Shown in pieces: positions 1-4,903 of a DNA stretch of 6,155 nucleotides; position 1 is the first letter of the stretch, and each line of letters starts with the position of its first letter. The notes under the pieces are model-generated. The model was not told the DNA's origin. It was given only the letters and a program-made list of their open reading frames with translations, and did not search any database. This DNA is from JACRPZ01 sp040758255. GTDB lineage: Bacteria; Nitrospirota; Thermodesulfovibrionia; UBA6902. The stretch covers positions 1-6,155 of the forward strand of contig JBFLVX010000133.1 of assembly GCA_040758255.1 (NCBI GenBank), in the 5' to 3' direction. A program made the translations under genes and the position numbers.

Positions 1-1632
1 CGCAAGGCCGCTAAACCACTTCTCGCCGAGCCTTCTGCATCTCTCGTCATATACAGGGTCACCGGGCGAACCGAACGGCATCTTAACGATAATCACAAGG
101 CTCAGATCATCGCCCTTGATATCAATCCCCTGCCAGAAAGTAGCGGTTGCAAGGAGCACAGAATTGGGAGTCTCTTTAAACCAGTCAATCAATCTTGAAG
201 GAGGCATCTCGCCCTGCGACTTAAATGGATGCTCTGTTGTTATGTTGTCAGATACAAAACGCAGATGGCTGTATGAAGTAAAGAGCACAAGCGCCCTGCC
301 CTTTGATGCGGCGATAAGCTCTTCTATGACCTTGAGGCTCTGCCGCTGAAATATGTCATTACTGCCTTTAACCGGCGACGGAAGCTTTTTTTCAAGATAA
401 AGCAGTGCCTGCTTCTTATAATCAAACGGCGATCCGATCGCCATCTCTTTGCAGTCTGTTATGCCAAGCCGCTCTTTTATGTAATTGAACTTACCGGCCG
501 TTGTCAGGGTAGCGGATGTCATGATCACGCTTTCGTAACCGTTCAGCATAGCGCAGAACGGTTTCTGCGACTCAACAAGATTGCTCTTCAGCTCCAAACC
601 CTTCTTATTTACCGCCATATAATAGACCTTGCTCGTATCTTCCATTGCAATGAAATCATCAATGATATTCTCAAGCGATCTCACATAGATCATTGTCGTC
701 TCAGCCCTGTCCCTCAGCTCATCGCTCTCAGCCGAGTCCTTATAAAGATTCAGCCTGTGAAGCACTTTATCCGGTGCAAGCAGTTCCTTTATTCTCCCCA
801 ATCCTTCAATGACGGTTTCAGGGATATGAGATGCTGTATTTGCGGAAAAATCCTGCATCTTAAAGAACGAATCAACAGGATCAAAAAGCTGATCAACCAC
901 TATCTTCAATCCCTTCAAACGATAGAGAAGCCAGGCAACCTGAGAATGGCTGAGAACGCTGCCGAAGACGTGCGAGATAACATTCTCTGTCTGATGCGCC
1001 TCATCAATGATCAACTGCTTGTGAAAAGGCAGGATTTTAAAATCCGACAGAAGGTCGTACATGAGAAGGTGATGGTTTACCACGATAATATCTTTTCTGT
1101 AGAGGCTTTTGAAGTGACTGTAATAAAAGCACTCGCTGTAAAACGGACACTTCGTGACGCCGCAATCGTTGGAATCGCCGCAGATCCTCGGCCAGAAATC
1201 AGGGATAAAGTCGAGTTCATCCTTGTCGCCGGTCTCGGTCTCATACGCCCACTCCCGGAACTTCATGTATGATTCAGTAAGTTCGGAGAACTCCCTCTCT
1301 CGTTTAAGGCATAGATAATTATTCTTGCCTTTCAGCATTGCAAAGGAGAACTTTTGCGGCAACACCCTTTGCAGAAAGAAGAGGTCTTTATTGATCAGTT
1401 GATCCTGAAGGGCTATTGAGGCTGTTGAGACAATCGTCTTCTCATTGGAAATTATCGCAGGAATAAGATAGGCAAACGACTTTCCAACGCCGGTGCCTGC
1501 CTCAACAAGAAGCCTCTCATTGTTTTGAAGCGATGACAAGACAGCCTCTGCCATTTCCATCTGCTGCGGACGGTCTTCATAGTCAGGAAACTCCTGCTTC
1601 AGGATTTTAAAGACGGATGATAGTGATTCCAA
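1..1632 (-). CDS. dinG: DinG/XPD-family ATP-dependent DNA helicase with Fe-S cluster, 3' end beyond window
   Basis: This is a superfamily 2 helicase of the DinG/YoaA/XPD type. Such enzymes unwind DNA 5' to 3' using ATP and act in repair and on R-loop or recombination intermediates. 544 residues are visible, read without interruption. An RPQQ segment (21-24) resembles the Q-motif. Walker A is AGTGVGKS (45-52) and the Walker B box is DEAH (210-213). Cysteines C108, C157, C162 and C168 have the C-x4-C-x5-C spacing of the DinG 4Fe-4S domain. Later motifs include SAT (373-375) and WQGID (500-504). The last helicase motif (QxxGR) and perhaps 90-150 residues lie outside the window. There is no N-terminal exonuclease domain, unlike Gram-positive DinG. 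The start is TTG at 1632: an in-frame TGA lies just upstream, no ATG precedes the Q-motif, and AGAGGAAG sits 6 nt before it. The gene lies downstream of the phosphorylase on the same strand, 182 nt away. The family is secure; orthology to DinG rather than YoaA is not. Confidence 0.92.
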   Translation of the reverse strand, partial: MESLSSVFKILKQEFPDYEDRPQQMEMAEAVLSSLQNNERLLVEAGTGVGKSFAYLIPAIISNEKTIVSTASIALQDQLINKDLFFLQRVLPQKFSFAMLKGKNNYLCLKREREFSELTESYMKFREWAYETETGDKDELDFIPDFWPRICGDSNDCGVTKCPFYSECFYYSHFKSLYRKDIIVVNHHLLMYDLLSDFKILPFHKQLIIDEAHQTENVISHVFGSVLSHSQVAWLLYRLKGLKIVVDQLFDPVDSFFKMQDFSANTASHIPETVIEGLGRIKELLAPDKVLHRLNLYKDSAESDELRDRAETTMIYVRSLENIIDDFIAMEDTSKVYYMAVNKKGLELKSNLVESQKPFCAMLNGYESVIMTSATLTTAGKFNYIKERLGITDCKEMAIGSPFDYKKQALLYLEKKLPSPVKGSNDIFQRQSLKVIEELIAASKGRALVLFTSYSHLRFVSDNITTEHPFKSQGEMPPSRLIDWFKETPNSVLLATATFWQGIDIKGDDLSLVIIVKMPFGSPGDPVYDERCRRLGEKWFSGLA

Positions 1633-1638
1633 AAAAAT

Positions 1639-1646
1639 CTTCCTCT
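1639..1646 (-). promoter_or_regulatory. Ribosome binding site that fixes the TTG start of the helicase
   Basis: AGAGGAAG on the minus strand ends 6 nt before the TTG at 1632-1630. The only other in-frame initiators are ATGs at residues 25 and 27, which would remove the conserved RPQQ segment. The TTG start is therefore preferred. Confidence 0.6.
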
Positions 1647-1688
1647 TTTCTCCGCGTCAGAGAAATAGCCGCATTAATTTCTTACTCA

Positions 1689-1847
1689 AAAAATGCAGGT
1701 GTTGTGAAAGCAGATAATTTTCGATACCTTAATTGCAACAATAACCAGCCTGAGCATGCACTCTTTTGTAACGATTTAAACACTGTTGCATATTATTTTA
1801 ATAAATTTATCGAGTTAATTATCTGCTTGAGCAATATCTGCATTTTT
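1689..1847. repeat. 159-bp inverted-repeat (MITE-like) element overlapping the 3' end of the phosphorylase gene
   Basis: Arm 1 (1689-1726, plus strand) and the reverse complement of arm 2 (1808-1847) align over about 40 positions with roughly six substitutions and a 2-nt gap. They share the blocks AAAAATGCAG, AAGCAGATAATT and TCGATA in the same order. The 81-nt centre holds a second nested pair, TGCAACA (1734-1740) and TGTTGCA (1784-1790), around GCATGC (1754-1759). The element could therefore fold into one long stepped hairpin. It has no coding capacity. Arm 2 encodes the last ten codons and the TAA of the phosphorylase. It resembles a non-autonomous mobile repeat or a large transcribed hairpin; no target-site duplication was identified. 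The inverted repeat is seen directly; mobility is inference. Confidence 0.7.
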
Positions 1848-3152
1848 CGGATTTATTATATCAATAACCATTTTTCTCTTCGCAGGAGGGCTTGCACTGA
1901 ATGTAAGAGCGCTCAAAAATATCTCTTTGGCCTGTGCAACAGCCTCTTCATCACTTGTGCAGAAGGTGCAGAGAGTGTCATCCTTCTTAACATAATCGCC
2001 TGACCTCTTCTTTAAAAGTATCCCGGCGGAATGGTCTATAACAGAATCCATCCTCCTGCGCCCCGCGCCAAGCATCATGGAGGCGGTTCCTGTCAGCCCC
2101 GCATCTATGGATTGAATGTAACCCTCCTCATGAGAATCAATCTCTACGCTTAAGCATGAACTGTGCAGGAGAGACGGCCTCTCAAATATCGTTACATTTC
2201 CGCCTTGCAGCCGTATCATCTCTTTGAATTTTTCTAAAGCCGCGCCGTCTTCAATGAGTTTTTTCAGCCTCTCTCTCCCGGCTTCAACATCCTTTTCAAG
2301 ACCGGATATCTTTAGCATTAATGCGCCGATGCGGAGTGTTATCTCCAGAATATCCTCAGGGCCTTTGCCGCTCAGCACATCTATGCTCTCCCTCACCTCA
2401 AGTGAATTTCCCACAGCCATGCCAAGCGGTTCATTCATATCAGTAATCACAGCTATCGTCTTTACGCCGAAAGAGTTACCGACATCAACCATGCTCTCTG
2501 CAAGTTCCCTTGCAGACTTCAGGTCTTTCATGAATGCGCCTGACCCGACCTTAACATCAAGCACAAGCCCCTTAATCCCCTCGCTAAGCTTTTTGGACAT
2601 GATGCTGGCGGTTATGAGGGAGATTGATTCCACGGTGGCGGTAACATCGCGCAAGGCGTAGAGCCTTCTGTCGAGAGGCGCTATCTCTTCAGATGCGCCT
2701 GTTATGGCACAGCCTGTTTTTGATAAAACACTTTTGAATTCATCAATTGAAAGAAATGTCTTAAAACCGGGGATGCTATCTAATTTATCCAGAGTGCCGC
2801 CCGTATGCCCAAGCCCCCTGCCTGCTATCATCGGGACTATAACACCCGCTGATGCCATTAGTGGGACGAGTATCAGACTGATCTTATCGCCCACCCCGCC
2901 TGTGCTGTGCTTGTCAATCTTTGGGCCTGAAATATCAGAGAGGTCAATTACCGAACCGGAGCGGAGCATTATTTCAGTAAGGATTTTCGTCTCCTCTCTC
3001 GTCATGCCTCTTAACAGGACAGCCATTAAAAAGGCAGAAACCTGATAGTCGGCAATATCACCTTTGAGAAAACCGGACATAAAGAAGTCCATCTCGGCTT
3101 TAGTAAGGCTGAAGCCGTCCCTCTTCTTCTTTATGATGTCGTAAGCCCTCAT
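1815..3152 (-). CDS. pdp: Pyrimidine-nucleoside / thymidine phosphorylase
   Basis: This cytoplasmic enzyme of nucleoside salvage splits thymidine, and in Pdp-type enzymes also uridine, with phosphate into the free base and (deoxy)ribose-1-phosphate. The 445 residues match the family's usual length and domain order. The N-terminal helical domain opens MRAYDIIKKK, aligned to the known family start. The phosphate-binding KHSTGGVGDK is at 81-90. The family signature AGRGLGHTGGTLDKLDS spans 110-126. Pyrimidine-contacting positions R168, S183 and K187 are conserved. The C-terminal PYNP domain contains MMLGAGRRR. It is more like Bacillus Pdp than long archaeal AMP phosphorylases, but Pdp and DeoA specificity cannot be separated by eye. 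The ATG at 3152 has only a weak AAAAG upstream. The last ten residues (KNADIAQADN) are encoded by an arm of the adjoining inverted repeat. The helicase gene follows on the same strand. Confidence 0.93.
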   Translation of the reverse strand: MRAYDIIKKKRDGFSLTKAEMDFFMSGFLKGDIADYQVSAFLMAVLLRGMTREETKILTEIMLRSGSVIDLSDISGPKIDKHSTGGVGDKISLILVPLMASAGVIVPMIAGRGLGHTGGTLDKLDSIPGFKTFLSIDEFKSVLSKTGCAITGASEEIAPLDRRLYALRDVTATVESISLITASIMSKKLSEGIKGLVLDVKVGSGAFMKDLKSARELAESMVDVGNSFGVKTIAVITDMNEPLGMAVGNSLEVRESIDVLSGKGPEDILEITLRIGALMLKISGLEKDVEAGRERLKKLIEDGAALEKFKEMIRLQGGNVTIFERPSLLHSSCLSVEIDSHEEGYIQSIDAGLTGTASMMLGAGRRRMDSVIDHSAGILLKKRSGDYVKKDDTLCTFCTSDEEAVAQAKEIFLSALTFSASPPAKRKMVIDIINPKNADIAQADN

Positions 3153-3173
3153 CTTTTAACTAAATAATGCTTT

Positions 3174-3197
3174 AAAAAATATGCAGGTATTGTAAAA
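3174..3197 (+). repeat. Copy of the ATGCAG dispersed repeat
   Basis: A run of A, then ATGCAGGTATTGTAAAA, matches arm 1 of the 1689-1847 element apart from a 2-nt TA insertion and small changes. It lies between the phosphorylase start and the REP-like palindrome, so it would be in the phosphorylase leader. Confidence 0.5.
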
Positions 3198-3200
3198 TCG

Positions 3201-3268
3201 TCATTCCCGAATGTCTTAATCGGGAATCCATTTTTACTTCTGCATTTTCCGATTAAGTAGGGAAATGA
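3201..3268. repeat. REP-like nested palindrome in the leader of the phosphorylase
   Basis: There are two alternative pairings. The first is a compact hairpin, ATTCCCGA (3203-3210) with TCGGGAAT (3220-3227) and a 9-nt loop. The second is a longer one that pairs CTTAATCGG (3215-3223) with CCGATTAAG (3249-3257), and TCATT (3201-3205) with AATGA (3264-3268). TCATTCCCG...CGGGAAT sequences are common as dispersed extragenic palindromes in many genomes, which is general knowledge. It lies inside the predicted 5' leader of the phosphorylase, so the two folds could also matter for expression; that is inference. Confidence 0.6.
3238..3247 (-). repeat. Short partner copy of the ATGCAG repeat
   Basis: AAAATGCAGA on the minus strand, followed by AGTAAAAA, is inverted relative to the copy at 3174-3197. 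The two flank the first REP-like hairpin. It is short, so significance rests on its resemblance to the longer copies at 1838-1847 and 3905-3914. Confidence 0.35.
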
Positions 3269-3273
3269 ACAGC

Positions 3274-3288
3274 GCCATTAGTAATGGC
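3274..3288. promoter_or_regulatory. Perfect 15-bp palindrome at the predicted transcription start of the phosphorylase
   Basis: GCCATTA-G-TAATGGC (plus strand) has two perfect 7-bp arms around one base. It begins 3 bp downstream of the predicted minus-strand -10 box, so it straddles the likely start of transcription. That is a classic place for a repressor operator. It could equally be a small hairpin at the 5' end of the mRNA. No regulator gene is in the window. Confidence 0.45.
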
Positions 3289-3291
3289 CTT

Positions 3292-3320
3292 ATTATATCA
3301 TTCCTCTATAGTCATCATAA
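3292..3320 (-). promoter_or_regulatory. Predicted extended -10 promoter for the phosphorylase
   Basis: On the minus strand TATAAT (3297-3292) is a perfect -10 hexamer preceded by TGA, giving the extended TGnTATAAT form. A weak -35, TTATGA (3320-3315), is 17 bp upstream. Transcription would start near 3285 and leave a leader of about 130 nt containing the palindromes at 3274-3288 and 3201-3268. Confidence 0.55.
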
Positions 3321-3323
3321 TTA

Positions 3324-3350
3324 TTGACCGAATCACAATTTTGTGATAAT
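3324..3350 (+). promoter_or_regulatory. Predicted promoter of the DUF1311 gene
   Basis: TTGACC (3324-3329) matches the -35 consensus at five of six positions. GATAAT (3345-3350), preceded by TGT, is an extended -10. The 15-bp spacer is short, partly offset by the extended -10. The promoter is back to back with the phosphorylase promoter, with three bases between the two -35 boxes. Confidence 0.5.
3332..3347. promoter_or_regulatory. Inverted repeat inside the DUF1311 promoter, possible operator
   Basis: ATCACAA-TT-TTGTGAT has perfect 7-bp arms separated by 2 bp. It fills the spacer between the -35 and -10 boxes and overlaps the -10. A protein bound here would block RNA polymerase. The half-sites run TCACA then TGTGA, the reverse of the CRP order, so this is not a CRP site. 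Confidence 0.45.
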
Positions 3351-3389
3351 GTTTTCTAACTATATAGTAACTGGTTAATGGAGATAAAC

Positions 3390-3827
3390 ATGCCGAGAAT
3401 AGCAATTTCTCTTCTTTTGCTTTTTGCACTCAATACTCTCTGTTTTGCGATTGATAATCCCGACTCACCCGATTATGTAGGTGACTTCAAAAAAAAGATT
3501 GCACCAATCGAGAAATATCTATCCCAAGAGGCAAAAACTACACTGGATATAGATAGAGGGTATGTAAAACTGGAAAAGGCTTTAGATCAAGAATTAAATG
3601 CAGCCTATAAGCTATTGATATCCAAACTTGATCCCAAAGAAAAAGAGTCAATGAAATATAGTCAGATTCAATGGCTGAAATTTCGTGACGCTGAATTTAA
3701 ATGGATCGTAGAAAACTGGGACAATAAGAAATTTGGAAGTTCTTCTGCAATCTCTCGCGGTCATTATAGAACGACAATAATTAAGGAGCGAGTGCTGCAT
3801 TTACTGAATTACCTTAAAAACTACTGA
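3390..3827 (+). CDS. Exported DUF1311 (LprI-like) protein
   Basis: This is a small secreted, probably periplasmic, protein of 145 residues. A signal peptide is clear: MPR, a leucine-rich core, and a likely cut after CFA at residue 20. The mature part starts IDNPDSPDYV. It then carries the DUF1311/LprI pattern LDQELNAAYKLL (65-76), LDPKEKE (80-86) and QIQWLKFRDAE (92-102). Some members of this family are lysozyme inhibitors, but the function here is unknown. Unlike many relatives, the mature protein has no cysteine, so no disulphides form. An ATG at 3378 is in frame, but GGAG at 3380-3383 lies 6 nt before the ATG at 3390, and that start gives a normal signal peptide. It is the only gene on this strand, appears more AT-rich than its neighbours, has its own promoter, and is followed by an attC-like site. 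Together these suggest acquisition as a cassette. The domain call is from memory of the family pattern. Confidence 0.8.
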   Translation: MPRIAISLLLLFALNTLCFAIDNPDSPDYVGDFKKKIAPIEKYLSQEAKTTLDIDRGYVKLEKALDQELNAAYKLLISKLDPKEKESMKYSQIQWLKFRDAEFKWIVENWDNKKFGSSSAISRGHYRTTIIKERVLHLLNYLKNY

Positions 3828-3842
3828 CAAATATTTTGAATG

Positions 3843-3899
3843 AATTAACGAGTCGTTCCACGCCGTCCGCTTCGCGGCGGCTCAACTGCCTCATTGAAC
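3843..3899 (+). other. attC-like integron recombination site (imperfect palindrome) after the DUF1311 gene
   Basis: In order: AATTAAC (3843-3849) as R'' (consensus RYYYAAC, one mismatch), GTTCCACGCCG (3855-3865) as L'', a CCGC-TTC-GCGG tip (3867-3877), CGGCTCAAC (3878-3886) as L', and ATTGAAC (3893-3899) as R' (consensus GTTRRRY, first base changed). Recalled aadA-type attC sites have the same TAAC...GTTC..GCCG / CCGCTTCGCGG / CGGCTnAAC layout, with nearly equal spacing in the right half. The site is 57 bp, near the short end of the attC range, and sits 15 nt after the gene stop in cassette orientation. The G-to-A change at the crossover point and the imperfect stem suggest it may be decayed. 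An ordinary intergenic hairpin is the alternative. Confidence 0.5.
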
Positions 3900-3914
3900 A
3901 TTATCTGCATTTTT
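3894..3914 (-). repeat. Copy of the ATGCAG dispersed repeat at the right edge of the island
   Basis: This 21-bp stretch matches 1827-1847 (arm 2 of the phosphorylase-side element) at 19 of 21 positions, including an identical TATCTGCATTTTT. It begins exactly at the TT of the attC-like R' box and ends 10 bp before the lolD stop codon. Confidence 0.55.
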
Positions 3915-3924
3915 GGGGTTAACG

Positions 3925-4593
3925 TCAGACTATCCTCCCATCCTTCATCCTTATGATCCTTCCGCATAAGGATGCGAGCGCATCATTATGCGTCACGATG
4001 ATGAAGGTTATGCCTTTTTTGTTGAGTTGAATAAGTAGCTTGAAGAGATTCTCACCCGTCTCTGTATCAAGATTGCCGGTAGGCTCATCAGCTAAAACGA
4101 TCTCAGGCTCAAGCATCAAGGCTCTGGCAACCGCAACACGCTGCTGCTCGCCTCCGGAAAGCTCTCCCGGCCTGTGAAGCACCCTGCCTGAAAGCCCGAC
4201 TTCTTCAAGTATCCCTTCTGCTTTTACGAGCGATTCCTTATGATCGGCTCCGGCTATAAGCGCGGGCATTATCGTATTTTCCAGCGCGTTAAATTCAGGA
4301 AGTAGGTGGTGGAACTGAAAGACAAAACCTATCCTCTTATTTCTGAAACCGGCTAATTCATCATTCTTTAGTTTGAAAATATCTTTGCCCCTGTACAAAA
4401 GGTCCCCTGATGTCGGCCTGTCAAGCGTACCGAGTATATGAAGCAGCGTGCTCTTGCCCGCGCCTGAAGGGCCCATAACAGCGGTCATCTCGCCTTCCTG
4501 TATATCAAAAGTTATGTCTTTTAATACGTGGAGGCTTCCCCTTGAGGATGAAAAGGATTTGTTAAGGCTGTTTGCCCTTAGTATCGGTTCCAT
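3925..4593 (-). CDS. lolD: LolD, ATPase of the lipoprotein-releasing ABC transporter
   Basis: This cytoplasmic ATPase powers release of outer-membrane lipoproteins from the inner membrane to the LolA chaperone, together with LolC/E permeases. It is a complete ABC domain of 222 residues, the usual LolD length. Walker A GPSGAGKST is at 41-49. The Q-loop at Q93 lies within FQFHHLLPEF (92-101), a stretch typical of LolD. The signature LSGGEQ is at 145-150, Walker B IVLADE at 165-170, NLD at 174-176, and the switch histidine at H202. The start at 4593 has AAGGA 7 nt upstream, inside the preceding gene, and the two genes overlap by 32 nt. That fits a co-translated operon with the small membrane protein and the permease. 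MacB- or FtsE-type ATPases are similar, but the FHHLLPEF stretch and the neighbouring permease favour LolD. Confidence 0.93.
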   Translation of the reverse strand: MEPILRANSLNKSFSSSRGSLHVLKDITFDIQEGEMTAVMGPSGAGKSTLLHILGTLDRPTSGDLLYRGKDIFKLKNDELAGFRNKRIGFVFQFHHLLPEFNALENTIMPALIAGADHKESLVKAEGILEEVGLSGRVLHRPGELSGGEQQRVAVARALMLEPEIVLADEPTGNLDTETGENLFKLLIQLNKKGITFIIVTHNDALASLCGRIIRMKDGRIV

Positions 4594-4858
4594 CGCCTTT
4601 TCCTTTATATTCTTTTGTCAGCGCTTCCTTTCCTTCAGAGAGAGTCTCTTTTATTTCTTTATAGGTCTTCTTGACCTCTTCCTTCTTCCCTTTTATATTA
4701 TCAATCATGTCTCCGAATTGCCCGATTCCCACTCCGACAGATTCTGTCTTTTTGCCAATCCACCTGAAAGGTTTCCCGCCTTTCCATGCAGCTAACCCTA
4801 CAACTAAGATCACTACAAATACAATTATCGTTATTGTCCTGAATATTATCTTAAACAT
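4562..4858 (-). CDS. Small single-pass membrane protein of unknown family between lolC and lolD
   Basis: I do not recognise this 98-residue protein. Residues about 5-24 form one hydrophobic helix, followed by a basic, aromatic stretch (WKGGKPFRWIGKK, 25-37). A Lys/Glu-rich segment (about 52-90) is likely a long, possibly coiled, helix, and the tail is Gly/Lys-rich. Positive charges lie on both sides of the helix, so topology is unclear. There is no lipobox. It is very likely translated: GGAGGTG lies just before the ATG, one of the best ribosome sites in the window. It sits inside the Lol operon, 45 nt after the permease gene and overlapping lolD by 32 nt. It may be an accessory of the LolCD transporter or a stress or envelope protein carried along. 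Function is open. Confidence 0.82.
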   Translation of the reverse strand: MFKIIFRTITIIVFVVILVVGLAAWKGGKPFRWIGKKTESVGVGIGQFGDMIDNIKGKKEEVKKTYKEIKETLSEGKEALTKEYKGKGDGTDTKGKQP

Positions 4859-4860
4859 AA

Positions 4861-4867
4861 CACCTCC
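4861..4867 (-). promoter_or_regulatory. Strong ribosome binding site of the small membrane protein
   Basis: GGAGGTG on the minus strand is nearly a full match to the 16S rRNA 3' end. It is 2 nt (4 nt from GGAGG) before the ATG at 4858. It is the main reason to accept this short gene as real. Confidence 0.75.
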
Positions 4868-4903
4868 GGATAAATGTTATTAGTTTCTGCCATGCATAAT
4901 GCC

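Noticed and set aside
116..1272. Plus-strand open frames at 116-349 and 757-1272
   Set aside because: Both lie antisense inside the helicase gene, which shows full motifs on the minus strand. Their proteins look like no family.
1617..2003. Plus-strand 128-residue open frame spanning the pdp-helicase gap
   Set aside because: It runs through the inverted repeat and antisense to the end of pdp, has no ribosome site and no recognisable domain.
2224..3045. Plus-strand open frames at 2224-2661 and 2704-3045
   Set aside because: They are antisense shadows of the phosphorylase, with serine- and proline-rich composition typical of such shadows.
3333..3346. CRP/FNR binding site
   Set aside because: The half-sites are TCACA then TGTGA with a 4-bp gap, which is the reverse of the TGTGA-N6-TCACA order.
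3378..3389. Upstream ATG at 3378 as start of the DUF1311 gene
   Set aside because: The GGAG ribosome site overlaps this ATG and is spaced for the ATG at 3390. The later start also gives a standard signal peptide.
3390..3449. Lipoprotein signal on the DUF1311 protein
   Set aside because: The cysteine at residue 18 is preceded by NTL, not a lipobox with small residues before it, and a normal cleavage after CFA fits.
3862..3881. GC-rich hairpin as a rho-independent terminator for the DUF1311 gene or lolD
   Set aside because: Neither strand has a T run directly after the stem. The stem also fits better as the tip of the longer attC-like palindrome.
1689..3914. CRISPR array from the recurring ATGCAG repeats
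   Set aside because: The copies are few, unevenly spaced, in both orientations and diverged. There are no regular spacers and no cas genes.
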